Source: Anticarsia gemmatalis (taxonomy: Eukaryota > Arthropoda > Insecta > Lepidoptera > Erebidae). Taken from it: 64,000 nt of DNA. This document shows, piece by piece, positions 38,201-47,629 of this stretch; positions within the stretch are counted from its first letter, which is position 1; the number at the start of each line of letters is the position of its first letter. The notes under the pieces are model-generated. The model did no database searches. It was not told where the DNA came from and was given only the letters and a program-made list of their open reading frames with translations. A program made the position numbers and the translations under genes. The stretch lies in assembly GCF_050436995.1 (NCBI RefSeq), contig NC_134760.1, positions 11,860,001 through 11,924,000 of the forward strand, in the 5' to 3' direction.

Positions 38201-40749
38201 TTATACATATTATGACAATTACATAAAGGTTAAAAAAAAGGTTTTCTTCTTACAATGTAAGGGCCCATGTAATAAGTGCTCTTTAATCCGATACTTAAAA
38301 ACTATAGGCGTGGCGCTATGCGATTAGAAAAAGTGGCCAGTCCGGGAGCTAGCTCTGATTGATGGACTTGATGGTACTGCACCGTGGGATCCAATTAGTG
38401 CTCTTATAAACGCTCTATAAGGACAATTACGATTGTTTACTTTTTATCTTCTTTGCTTATTGGAGACCGGCCATTTTCTAATAACTTGGTCATTAAAACA
38501 ATCTCTATCAAAAAATATTTTTGCTGACATGTTTTTTTTTAATAAGTTAGTTATTTAAAAAAGAAACATTTCAAATGCACCCTTTGATCCAATTCACGTT
38601 ATCTCTCTTTGATCCTTTCACAGGTATAGCCATTTTGATGAAATTTAGCATGGCTGATGAACCGGGATATACATTACAAAGGCAACTATGTATTCTAAAA
38701 AACAAAGGTACGAAACTGTGAGATGACAATTACTAACTAGAAAAAATACAGAAAAAGGAGATGTAATCTTTTATCTTAACGAAGTGAGCACATATAAATG
38801 ATAATATTAGCAGCCTGTGGGGACAAGTGTAGATGAATCGAGCTCTATCTTACAATATATCGACGCATTTTAATTATTTATTAATCGATTAATAAAGGGA
38901 CACTATATGGCCTCAGGAACGCTGCAAATAATACTATCAATAAATTACTTTCATTCACCGCTATTTTAAAACTAACCTTATTACTTAGAAATAAAGGTCT
39001 AGATTCGTTTCTATCGATGTTTATTAATTTCGCAAAGTATTAATTTGTTCGCAGTATGGTGCCGAGGCCATTTTAAACGAGCTACTGAGTAGAACGGGAC
39101 GTATCGGACATAGCGCTGAGATATCGCGCTAAAGTTTAATAAACCTTCGCCATTTATCATAAATACCTTTTTTATTTATAACCCTTTGAATAAAATATTA
39201 CCTATTGTATGACGGTTTTATTACCTGCCATTTGTACTTTTGTTATAGCAACACTGTAGTGTTGCCTGATGAAAAATAGTAAAACGTAGAGACTCTTTAT
39301 TCCTATTAGCGCGTAGGTGGGTTGTAGAGAAAAAAAACTAAAAAACATGTTTTATGTTTTTTCGAGAGAGGTAATCCATTTATTTATTCTGTCAAATAAG
39401 ATAAATCTCGGTCAGAATAGTTATATTATCGAACATTTCCTGTTAAAGTGGGGTGACATGTTTGGACGCTTATTATTTTGAAACTTTTGAGGACAGCTTA
39501 CGAAGATGAATGGATGGGTAATGGAGCTAGTGATAAACAAACTACCGACTAAAACTCGTTCATATTTCTTATTTTTTTTAGAATGAAAGTAAATTTGAAG
39601 CTACGACCATTTTATTAAAACTACGGCTGTATCATTTCAAAACGCAAGTTGGTGGAGTTTGCCACCGAATGCGACCTGTGCCGAATCATCAAGAAATCCA
39701 AAATGCATGATAGTTTGTTGTTTCCGTATAGTTCAGATTAGAGTATATGCTGATTTTTGTTCAATACATTTTATAACAACATACTATTTTCAAAGATCTT
39801 TGACAGTCGTTAACGTTAAAGCTTGTTACTAAGCTTGAAAGACTGACAACCAGACTCAACGAGGGGTATTGTGCTATAGCTCCGGTAAATGGTATTGTTT
39901 TCTTACCCAGGCAACTGGGATGTAGATGTGCGATAGGCAGCCGCGACAAGTAAAATACTTTTATTCAGCTGTATCTGTTGATACTGAAAGCTGGATCCAA
40001 CATATTTGGAAAGAAGGCTAAACTGATATATAAGTTTTTTTTAATAGATTTAATAACAGCATATTATTCTTGACTATCAATAAACAAACTTTGACGTGTG
40101 TGTCGTATGTGCAATGTTGTCAAATGACACACTGCTACATTAAACATGCACGTTTTATACAGAGAGCCGAGGGACGAGCGGTCTAGACGTATAACTCACC
40201 GGCACTCGGACCGCATACAGCCAAGTTGTATGACCTAATAGTTATTGATTGTTATTCAATTACATGCAATCGTTTGAATATCTATTTTTAGTCATATTAC
40301 AGAATTAGTAGGTGGAATGTTTTTTTAATTTTTGCCTTGTTATGTTATGGTTGCATCCTACAGGAACTAAAATAGCTGTTACAGTCGATAACCCCTCACA
40401 CAACGAATGTAGTGTCATGAGAACTTTTCGATAATAATTCAACAACCAAAACCAAAGTACAATTAGGTACGGAATAAATATTTCCCGAATGTTAACGAAT
40501 ATGAATCGAACCCTGTCCCCGACAAATAATTGGTGGGTTGGCGACCACCACAACCACTTCGTCAATAGAGCCTTCAATTAAAACGGTTCTATACTTTTGT
40601 TAAGTAAGTAATGTCACACGGTGGTGCATATGCCAAGTGCTCACCTCATCAGTAACATTGACGTGTGCTGCGTGCGCGTGCAGCAGAGTGGCGAGCCGCG
40701 CCGCTTCGCCGCGAGCCGCCGCCTCCAGCAGCGCCGCGGCCAGACCCAT
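17295..40749 (-). CDS. dgo: Diego / ANKRD6 (diversin) homologue, planar-polarity ankyrin scaffold
   Basis: The coding exons on the minus strand are 40749-40645, 20738-20640 (or 20637), 20356-20159 and 19919-17295, giving about 1008 residues (fly Diego is about 930). The first exon follows a TTTCAG acceptor 19 bp upstream of the ATG, so an untranslated 5' exon lies further right. Ankyrin repeats run about residues 36-224 in 33-residue units (TALQRAAADGHIEVVQLLL, HLACQNGHNQS, TSLHTAARYGHAGV, TALHIAAAMGRR). A lysine-rich linker (about 228-260) precedes the ANKRD6 signature near 308 (QYYLDLAGNIKKGPIGAGY, then TCYCAPFFKHMEDKL) and a coiled coil to about 410 ending in the AERALCKERHKHLEQWL block. 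The rest is a disordered Ser/Pro-rich tail ending SSLV. Diego/diversin acts with Dishevelled and Prickle in the core planar-polarity complex at the cell cortex and in Wnt signalling. The first coding intron is 19.9 kb. One ankyrin repeat present in ANKRD6 between the first two exons was not found. Confidence 0.92.
20357..20618 (+). mobile_element. Family A element forming most of a diego intron
   Basis: The copy starts CTGAAGAGTTTG directly against the diego exon 20159-20356 and ends CGGGCCAGCTAGT. It lacks the outer TATACTAATATTATAAAG end seen in other copies. It is antisense to diego. Its internal TTTG tract is expanded. Only about 18 bp of the intron lies outside the element. Confidence 0.9.
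20750..22200. other. Proximal part of diego giant intron, no gene recognised
   Basis: The sequence is AT-rich with scattered short ORFs and no splice-supported coding sequence. The missing ankyrin exon of ANKRD6 was looked for on the minus strand here and not found. Confidence 0.4.
22248..22560 (-). pseudogene. hAT-family transposase C-terminal fragment, frameshifted
   Basis: The minus-strand ORF (about 66 residues, stop at 22248) contains SNAACERIFSKINLIKTDQR, the conserved dimerisation region of hAT transposases (SN-x-ERxFS-x-NLIKT). Upstream the reading continues in another frame (EQFWVEIGKISNSDGM near 22540-22505), and stops intervene at the join. The gene is therefore broken by at least one frameshift and 5' truncated. 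It lies inside the diego intron, on the same strand. It is a relic with no expected activity. Confidence 0.75.
22563..22748. repeat. Two-copy direct tandem repeat, 110-bp period
   Basis: A block of about 76 bp (GCAATATACCTGAAAATATA to AATACTGAATCT) occurs at 22563-22638 and 22673-22748 with one visible difference (T/G in AAATCTATG). Both copies carry several ATACTGA units. The block abuts the hAT fragment and may be part of the same element. Confidence 0.75.
23083..23290 (-). repeat. Dispersed repeat family C, minus-strand copy
   Basis: The minus strand reads through the same blocks as 1781-1995: a GAAGGCCTTTAACATGGCTT-like block followed by the GCGACCACCCATC block and a CGCGCCAAAGTTTGCTT block. 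Insertions and deletions make it diverged. Confidence 0.55.
23300..24870. other. AT-rich diego intron sequence, nothing recognised
   Basis: No ORF of note is present. A short GTTCGACCCAGG motif near 23840 may be the B box of a decayed SINE. I see no other structure. Confidence 0.4.
24873..25184 (+). pseudogene. Retrotransposon polyprotein C-terminal tail (5'-truncated)
   Basis: The open frame encodes about 104 residues ending at TGA 25182-25184, including VFVPFGVETLGPWGPSARS and QRISIAIQRGNAANILGTLP. I recognise this as a C-terminal tail found downstream of reverse transcriptase in insect non-LTR retrotransposon proteins, from memory and without a search. An AT-rich tail with AATAAA-like sequence follows to about 25335. 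No reverse transcriptase lies upstream, fitting the 5' truncation usual for LINE insertions. It is in the diego intron, antisense to the gene. A domesticated exon cannot be excluded because a splice-acceptor-like TTATTCCAG lies at its start. Confidence 0.5.
25489..25692 (+). repeat. tRNA-derived SINE, family S
   Basis: The head reads TGCCTCCGTGGCGCAATGGT (A box TGGCGCAATGG) with B box AGATTCGATTCCC 47 bp later. The body contains GATCTACAATAAGTTGTCGG and TTTGTATGTTCGTGATAGTC. The same order occurs at 34952-35160 and, in reverse, at 27978-28212. Confidence 0.8.
25700..27780. other. Diego intron, nothing recognised
   Basis: Short ORFs (minus 25713-25901, plus 26291-26485) lack domains and codon structure. 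One GCCATTTT motif is at 26520. No RNA gene or further repeat is identified. Confidence 0.4.
27978..28212 (-). repeat. tRNA-derived SINE, family S, minus-strand copy
   Basis: On the minus strand the copy starts CCGCGATCTCTACTAGCGCA, has a B-box-like GTTCGAGTCCTGC and then GCGATCCACAAATAGTTGTT and TTTGTATGTTTGTAAACG, in the same order as 25489-25692. The short ORFs here are SINE sequence. Confidence 0.75.
29510..29548 (+). CDS. Possible isolated first coding exon (weak)
   Basis: ATG at 29512 opens 13 codons rich in CpG (ATGGCGACTTTCGCGCG and onward) and runs into a perfect GTAAGT donor in an otherwise AT-rich stretch. It is on the plus strand inside the diego intron. No second exon was found. 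It could be the start of a nested gene or noncoding RNA, or chance. Confidence 0.2.
30795..30905 (-). repeat. LINE-type 3' tail fragment, family F
   Basis: On the minus strand it carries the GGCCTAACCC...GAAGACCCTTGCCCAGCAGTGGGCC block. The same block is at 38075-38155 (+), 46437-46525 (-) and 54770-54870 (+). Confidence 0.65.
34792..34912. mobile_element. Foldback MITE family D, best copy, TA target duplication
   Basis: The arms are about 50-bp inverted repeats. The left arm starts CCCCCCGGTTTCTGAG and the right arm ends CTCAGAAACCGGGGG. They flank a short centre (TTCTTTTTGTATGAG). TA flanks both ends (34790-34791 and 34913-34914), as expected of Tc1/mariner-type insertion. Confidence 0.85.
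34952..35160 (+). repeat. tRNA-derived SINE, family S
   Basis: A box TTAGCGCAGTGATTAGGG and a degenerate B box GTGAATTCCCAC are followed by GCGATCCACAAATATTTG and GTTAGTATGTTTAAAACG, as in the copies at 25489 and 27978. Confidence 0.75.
36850..37255 (-). repeat. Repeat family G (GGGTTCCGTACC type), split by a MITE
   Basis: Blocks CGACTTGGACTTGCGTACC, GTAACAGAAATACATCATG, ACAGCCTGATGACAGACAGA and TTTTTACCCTTTGGATACAG match the order of the copies at 50880-51050 (same orientation) and 53876-54155 (reverse). The foldback element 37091-37206 interrupts it. Confidence 0.75.
37091..37206. mobile_element. Foldback MITE family D, copy 3, nested in repeat G
   Basis: It begins CCCCGGTTTCTGAGGTACAT and ends TGTACCTGAGAAACCGGG, with inverted arms around AAACTCATATAAAAAAAAG. 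It sits between the GACAGACAGACAGCTAAG and GTAATAGAGACCCG blocks that are contiguous in other G copies. Confidence 0.85.
38075..38155 (+). repeat. LINE-type 3' tail fragment, family F
   Basis: It contains AAGGCCTAACCCCTCTC, GGGAGGAGACCCTTGCCCAG and CAGTGGGGCA in the family order. Confidence 0.7.
39645..39720 (+). pseudogene. Possible gag zinc-knuckle fragment of a LINE (weak)
   Basis: Two overlapping frames carry suggestive codons: one with VGGVCHRMRPVPNHQ, the other with ECDLCRIIKKSKMHD. Together they look like a CHRCxxxGHxxxxC knuckle of a jockey-type gag, frameshifted by one base. The stretch is short and the match is from memory only. Confidence 0.25.
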
Positions 40750-41285
40750 GCGGTCTCACACCATCACTGAAACAATACAGACAAACATATTGTTGAACAA
40801 ATAACGTAATATTACGAGAAAAAATATACTTTTTCCATGTAATTTGCCAGATGTAAAACTTAAATAATATACTCATTAAAAAAATTGCCTATAGAGTCTC
40901 TAAATGGATTATAGTACTACCGTTGATATGGATTATAATGGATAACGGTCAAATATATGGCATTGATTAATGGACATTCGAACTGATGTCTCTAACTTGA
41001 TAGAGCTACGGGGATTATGACATACCATTCTACAATAATAGATAGTTGTCGTAATTAGCTAGTTACTAGATATACCGACTTTACGATTACATGAACATAG
41101 GAGCAACATAGTAATATCTGCCTCATTTATATCTTTTAACTAAAAGCTTATTCAAACAAAACAAGCAAATAGGACCATCAAACTTTCCTAATAAGCTAAC
41201 TAACAATCCTAGGGCAATCTTTAACATCAACTATATACGGCTTCTATATCAAAACTATACATTCTATAAACCATAATCCATACTT

Positions 41286-41427
41286 CCATACTAATATTAT
41301 AAATGCGAAAGTAACTCTGTCTGTCCGTCTGCCTGCTACTCAATCACGCCTAAACTACTGAACCAATTTGCATGAAATTTGGTATGGAGATATTTTGATA
41401 CCCGAAAAAGGACATAGGCTATATATC
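41286..41427 (+). mobile_element. A2 element, left part (split by insertion)
   Basis: It starts CCATACTAATATTATAAATG and runs through GAAATTTGGTATGGAGATAT to GGACATAGGCTATATATC, where the match to the intact A2 copy (8289-8535, reverse complement) breaks off. It resumes at 43753. Confidence 0.85.
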
Positions 41428-42068
41428 CCCAACTAGCACACAAGCTGCTTATACAGTCGTTATACAGCCTGATAGTTGCATAAGAGTCGTTCAAATGCTG
41501 TACAATTCTCTATAAGTTGTATACTAGCTATTTAAAAAACCCTTTAACAGCTAGGCGGGACAGTAGCCGTTTAGTAGGAAACTAATGACTTATAGTGATA
41601 TATGAGCATGTAATTGCATCGCTAGACAGCCTAGGGAAGTATAACTGAGTTAATGGAATCTTCTATAACACCGTTAACTGTATAAGGGGACTTTAGGAGA
41701 TAAAGGAGTTTAAACGGAGTTATGCGTTGCGCTTATAGCGCTCAAGAGCGTAAATAAGCTTTTTGTAATGCCTTAGGTTCTATAACAGATTTTTTTAGGG
41801 CTAGTGTATTACTCATCTATAAAAGAGTTGCGTAGGTCTTTAATAGCGCCTTGAGCGTTATATCAGATATTTATATGGCTTCTGTACGGCAAATAGATGT
41901 ATAAGGTATCATTCGAAACATTTTTACAGCCATGGGGATTACAGAATTATGTTAAGCACCTAAAGCGCTATAACCGAGTAATATACCTTTATACTAAAGC
42001 TTAAAATTATTATCATAATATATTTACATAAGTGCAGTGGTGGTTCAGTCTGTCAACTGTTGTTAAAG

Positions 42069-42690
42069 AATAAATAAAATAAATAAAATAAATAAAATAA
42101 ATAAAATAAATAAAATAAATAAAATAAATAAAATAAATAAAATAAATAAAATAAATAAAATAAATAAAATAAATAAAATAAATAAAATAAATAAAATAAA
42201 TAAAATAAATAAAATAAATAAAATAAATAAAATAAATAAAATAAATAAAATAAATAAAATAAATAAAATAAATAAAATAAATAAAATAAATAAAATAAAT
42301 AAAATAAATAAAATAAATAAAATAAATAAAATAAATAAAATAAATAAAATAAATAAAATAAATAAAATAAATAAAATAAATAAAATAAATAAAATAAATA
42401 AAATAAATAAAATAAATAAAATAAATAAAATAAATAAAATAAATAAAATAAATAAAATAAATAAAATAAATAAAATAAATAAAATAAATAAAATAAATAA
42501 AATAAATAAAATAAATAAAATAAATAAAATAAATAAAATAAATAAAATAAATAAAATAAATAAAATAAATAAAATAAATAAAATAAATAAAATAAATAAA
42601 ATAAATAAAATAAATAAAATAAATAAAATAAATAAAATAAATAAAATAAATAAAATAAATAAAATAAATAAAATAAATAAAATAAATAAA
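42069..42690. repeat. Perfect 9-bp tandem array (AAAATAAAT), about 69 copies
   Basis: The unit repeats without a substitution that I could see and ends in a run of A. Read on the minus strand it gives a long meaningless ORF of Phe-Tyr-Leu triplets. It lies inside the 41428-43752 element. Confidence 0.97.
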
Positions 42691-43373
42691 AAAAAAAGAT
42701 TTTCAATCTATTTTAATATTCAACGACTGACCCCTAAAAGTACGAGTAAAATGCTGATGTGCGACCAAAACAGTTATATTGAAGCACTCCTATGCCACAA
42801 CTGCAAAACCTTGAGGTCTACAACAGCAAACACTAGAGCCTTTGTACAGCTTAAGGCGCTAGAGCAGATGTAACCAACTCTGAGAGCTGCTTGATCGAGA
42901 CGCCATTATAGCATTTGGTAAACATATTTTTTGAGGTTATTACGATCTTTTGAAGATCATATAAATCTATAGCCTGGTAACGTTAACATAATTAAAATCA
43001 TTTTTTATTACCTATAACCCTAATTAAATTATCTGTAACCCTCAAAGTCTTATTTATGTTCAAAATACAATTTCCAAATCCACATATCTATATAATTTTT
43101 GCATTTAAAACTGAATATTTTGAGGGCGCATGAAAATATTGACGATAATATACATATATATTGACAGCAAACTGGAACTCGCACTTTCATATCACGTACA
43201 CAAAGAAATAAAAGCGATAGACTACTTGTTATTTTAATAATCCAATCCGTAAAAATAAATGTCTCCTCATTTGTCACTGATGATTCATTTTAAAAAAATA
43301 TATTTAGTTTACACCATAATAAACCGACCATATTACTAATTTAGAGCGTTAGCATTTATAACCGTTACACAGT

Positions 43374-43530
43374 AGCGCTAAAATAAGGTAAAGGTGGTAT
43401 AATCGCGCTGCGAGAGCTTTTTCGAACGCTCGGGGCGCTAACCACCTCTGTACAACAGCTGGTAAGCGCCACGAAGCTGCGAAAAAGCTGTTGTAGCGCG
43501 ATTATACCACCTTCATCTTATTTTAGCGCT
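43374..43530. repeat. Foldback (inverted repeat) inside the 2.3-kb element
   Basis: The arm AGCGCTAAAATAAGG..AAGGTGGTATAATCGCGC (from 43374) is inverted at the right side (to 43530), with further pairing of the AGCTTTTTCG and CGAAAAAGCT blocks. It is GC-richer than its surroundings. Confidence 0.8.
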
Positions 43531-43752
43531 CCTGTATTACTACTATACTACGTACTATTATAATAACTATTTACGACCACTGTAGATCCAATGTCGAGCT
43601 ATAAGCTGGACAGTATGGGCCTATTTGACGCTACAAGAGATCTGTAGCCGCTTATAGAACCACTATACTTCTTACTAAGGAGCCTAAGGCGTTATAAAAA
43701 TCCTTTAACCGGCCATTGTGCAGCTTGTTATAGCGCTTGTGTGCTAGTTGGG

Positions 43753-43869
43753 TCATCACGCTACGACCAAAAGGAGCAGAGTACCAGTAATAAATGTTAC
43801 AAAAACGGGGGAAAATTTCACCCATTCTCTCTTATGCGTCCATAAGCGAAGTTGCGCGGGTCAGCTAGT
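43753..43869 (+). mobile_element. A2 element, right part (split by insertion)
   Basis: It resumes at TCATCACGCTACGACC and ends CGCGGGTCAGCTAGT, completing the A2 copy whose left part is 41286-41427. Confidence 0.85.
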
Positions 43870-43899
43870 ATCTTATAAATAAATCCTTCCATATTTGTT

Positions 43900-46140
43900 C
43901 AGTATGTAGCTTGGTTCATCGCAGATATCCGATCGATGGTCAGATAATGTTTATATGTATATGCAAATAAATGTATCGAGTTTGAAACTTGATTGCTATC
44001 TAACTAATCGACTGTATCAGTAGTCTAGGCTAGGTAGTGTTGTTAAAAATAGTCGGCTTTATAGCTAAACTAATTAGAAATATCGGTGAATAAACTTTAT
44101 GAAGGTTTAGTGTTTTTCTATATTTCAAGAACTGCAAGTTTCGTTTCGTTCAAATTATTTAACTAAAAAGGAAACTGGTGGTTCTGTACATTTCTTCAGA
44201 AATATTAGTATTTCATTCCTAGCAAAACCGTTTTACTCAAAGTGCGCGCTGAAACCCTCAATTATAAAGTCGTAATCCACCTTAGCGTACATTAAATCCT
44301 GAAATCCGTCATTTATATCAAAGCGCGGTGTTTTCACAAATGAGTATCATTATGCTCAGTCAGGATAAATAACTCTGCAATAAGACATCCCGTTTACAGA
44401 CTACCTCCATTCAACTAACCACAGACAAACATAGACACAATGCAAATAATATTCCCGCCTTTATACTCAAAGCCTAAGGTCCAAACTCCGGAATCAAATA
44501 GTGAGGGGGGATAAGTATTTGTCTATGGCTTAAAGTTCAAATAGTCTCTGGTCCCGCCGTAATTCTACGCTGTCTGCCTATTTGTGTGGAAAAGGCTGGC
44601 TATTTTGTGTAACCGCCGACATTGCGGGCTTAAATCATAGGTTTGCAGTCCCATAACATTAATATAAATATCTGTAGTTAAGCTTTTATAGGTCTGTCTA
44701 TGTTGCAGCGAGCAATGAGCAAGTATGAATAAGGGCTAGTAAACATGTTTTCTTTGCAATAAAAAATAAGAAAATCAAATTACTTAGCATCGAAGCGTTT
44801 TTTATTTTCGAGTAAAGTTCAGTCTACATTTGACTGAACTTAATCACTTCGAAGTCTTTTTGTTAAGAAACATAAATGCTTATGAACGCCACATAAAGAT
44901 TGATGAATGAATTACAAAATACAAAAAATATTGTATTCATATAAGTAAATCGAAACCTGAAGCAGCTTTATTTGGCAACCTGAAGGGACTCGATTAATAT
45001 TATTTTAGGGGAAAACCAATTAATGATTATATTCCAAGCGAGTAACCTTCAGACCCATTGCCTCTGTTACCCTTAATAACCAGCATAAATGCATGCATGC
45101 ACCATGTTTCTTTGTGTCCTTCGTAGCATGGACAGTGGAGCGGACTCTCCATAACTCACTGATAGTTGACTGACTAGTGAGTACGCCAGGATATGAGCTT
45201 TATGTGACAAGATGACACGAAACATACTCCGTCGTAAAACTGCATAACTGAATATTATACGATCTCATGGCATAACTTTAATGCGATACTCAAAAGGCAA
45301 AGTCGGTTCTAAAATTTATTCTAATAGCCATTGCACGTCTCTTTGTAGTGCCGGCAAGAAATAATACAAAACTGTTACCATAGATGATATCGCATCAAAA
45401 ATGGCGATCCGTCCTCCACAGCCAGTCCCTTTAACGGCTACCTATTTAATGAATATGTGTTGCTATAGAAGGCTATCTTTATCAGTTCAATTAGCTACTT
45501 CTGACATGCAACCAAGTTATTCTATCCGCAAGAACTGTGGTTAAGAAAAATAACAGCTCTACTCCATAGATAAGCTATCGAGAGTGCCTACTAGTTAATC
45601 TTTAGAGATTATTTCAAAAATCTTTAACCTTTAGTTACTGTTAACCAATCTATACTGATGACCAATCAATCTATATGATTAAAATACGTTATTACTATAA
45701 TATAATTCATAACTTTTGCAATAAGAACAAGAAATATTAATACATCGAAGAAAATTTCGTAGTATTATATGACTTATAATATTTAAAAAAAGGTGGTCAA
45801 TGATAAAAAAAACTCACTCTTTGTTTTCCGAATGTCATAAGTTGCGATGACGTATGTCACTATTGTCAATTGTGAGTTGACAGTACGTAGCGTGGTCGCG
45901 TACAGTCGGACACTAATACATGACTATCAACCAGCTTGTATTTGTATAACATACGCTGATATTGATCTCATGTAGTATTGCACTGTGCTTATAGAAAGAG
46001 AGAGAGCGGGGAATTAGAAAAAAATATTTTGAAGGAGTTTCATTTCTGCTAAAGACTTAAGCTTATAGTTCTGAAAGTATAATCTGAGATATCTTACAAA
46101 AGAAAATAAGAATAATTAGTTACTTAAAATAAATAAGAAA
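43900..46140. other. Intergenic, nothing recognised
   Basis: AT-rich sequence without coding structure or identifiable repeats. It may contain the diego promoter or untranslated exon, which I could not locate. Confidence 0.35.
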
Positions 46141-46149
46141 TATAACCCA

Positions 46150-46433
46150 CTAGCTGACCCGCGCAACTTCGCTTGCGTCACATAGGAGAGAATGGGTAAT
46201 TTTTTCCCCCGTTATTGTAACATTTTTTACCGGTACTCTACTCCTACTCCTACTGGTCTTAGCGTGATGATATGTAGCCTATAACCTTCCTCGATAAATG
46301 GGCTATCTAACACTGAAAGATTTTTCAAATCGGACCAGTAGTTTCTGAGATTAGCGCGTTCAAACAAACAAACAAACAAACAAACAATCAATCAAACAAA
46401 CAAACTCTTCAGCTTTATAATATTAGTATAGAT
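46150..46433 (-). mobile_element. Family A element, full copy
   Basis: Plus-strand reading starts CTAGCTGACCCGCGCAACTT and ends TATAATATTAGTATAGAT, with an expanded CAAA tract before the end. A family F fragment abuts it directly. Confidence 0.85.
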
Positions 46434-46436
46434 TAA

Positions 46437-46525
46437 TGTCCCGCTGCAGGGCAAGGGTCTCACCTCCCGTAATGATGAAGAGGTTAGGCCTTGAGTCCAC
46501 CACGCTGGCCAACTGCGAGTTGGAG
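46437..46525 (-). repeat. LINE-type 3' tail fragment, family F
   Basis: On the minus strand it includes AGGCCTAACCTCTTCATC and GTGAGACCCTTGCCCTGCAG. It adjoins the end of a family A copy. Confidence 0.65.
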
Positions 46526-46539
46526 ACTTATTTAGTTAT

Positions 46540-47570
46540 GTAGTATTAGAAACGCGTATTTTAATACCTTTTTAATAGAGAAAGTGTAAAAACAATACAT
46601 TGACGGACTTAAATTTTAAACAGATTTAAAAGGATATATAGGTAACTACTGTTTCCTTTTGCGGTTAACTTTACAAAATATAATCTAGTTAATGGTTGCT
46701 AAATAGTCTGACTAATATAGGTACCGCCAAGTAATAGTCGTAATAGTCTAGGTCGTAAAATGCTGCGTCATTAGCCAGTATTAAGTAAACATAACTTTTA
46801 ATGATATGGAATTAGACCGATTATTCCAGCAATTTCCATGTTTTCTCAATCTAGATACATTTTCACACACATAACATTTAATAGTTTCGTATTTGATATA
46901 GCTTTCCGCCCATTATAATAAGGTTACATACCAATGAAGACCATATAGATAAAATCTGTACCAATAATTGAATTATTAAACCATGATACGTTCTTAAATA
47001 AATCAAGATATAAGATAATATTAATTATAGGTATCAAACTTAAATTGCATTAAACGTTTGTAATATAACAGATAGTATCTAAAAGGGCCGTTATTTTAAA
47101 CATTTTATAGTAATTGATACTATTGGTACATAGATTAAGTTATTGGTAAAGATTGCATCGGAGTTTTATGCAAATTTTATGTGATTGGTATGCCATTAAA
47201 CGGTGACCGTTTAAACATTTTGTAGGTTATTGCATAATAAGAGAGGGAATTCTGTGTCCATTATTAGTGCGATAAAATCTTATTGATGAAAAATACTACT
47301 ATTTGTTACGGGATCTCTAACTATCTGAAAATTCTGTTTATTCGTAAATTTGAGTTAAGACAGGTAATCATGTTAATTTTATAAATAAAAAGAAGTACAT
47401 AATTCCAGCTCTAAATCCCGACTATTGTACGTCTATAGTAAGTACTTACTTATCCAAATATTACAAGAAATTCAACATTTTTTTTGAATGAGTGAATATG
47501 AGATTTACTAAACCTTACGAACACTCTCCATTTCAACTACCTGGAAAATTATAAATCAACTCACTACTTA
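46540..47570. other. Intergenic, nothing recognised
   Basis: Strongly AT-rich, with no coding structure and no repeat I could place. Confidence 0.35.
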
Positions 47571-47588
47571 CTTACTACGCAATCAAAT

Positions 47589-47594
47589 TTTATT
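47589..47594 (-). terminator. AATAAA downstream of candidate exon 47630-47880
   Basis: TTTATT on the plus strand, 36 bp past the minus-strand stop codon. It is a suitable poly(A) signal position for a 3'-terminal exon. Confidence 0.4.
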
Positions 47595-47629
47595 TTCTCG
47601 CTAATCGCTCTCGCTAGTCTCTCCGCTCA

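Larger units (their letters stand above)
41428..43752. mobile_element. 2.3-kb DNA-transposon-like element with 18-bp terminal inverted repeats
   Basis: The left end CCCAACTAGCACACAAGC is exactly inverted at the right end (GCTTGTGTGCTAGTTGGG, 43735-43752). The flanks duplicate TC (41426-41427 and 43753-43754), and removing the element restores the A2 sequence TATATATCATC. The interior has no transposase, only AT-rich sequence with repeated CTATAAC / TTATAGCGC motifs, the 9-bp satellite (42069-42690) and a foldback (43374-43530). It is non-autonomous and its superfamily is not assigned. Confidence 0.8.

Noticed and set aside
40140..40260. GC-richer block with a GTGAGT donor on the minus strand near 40195, considered as the missing diego ankyrin exon
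   Set aside because: None of its frames reads as an ankyrin repeat.
42053..42706. 217-codon minus-strand ORF of Phe-Tyr-Leu repeats
   Set aside because: It is the 9-bp satellite read in frame; any perfect array whose unit is a multiple of 3 without stops gives this.
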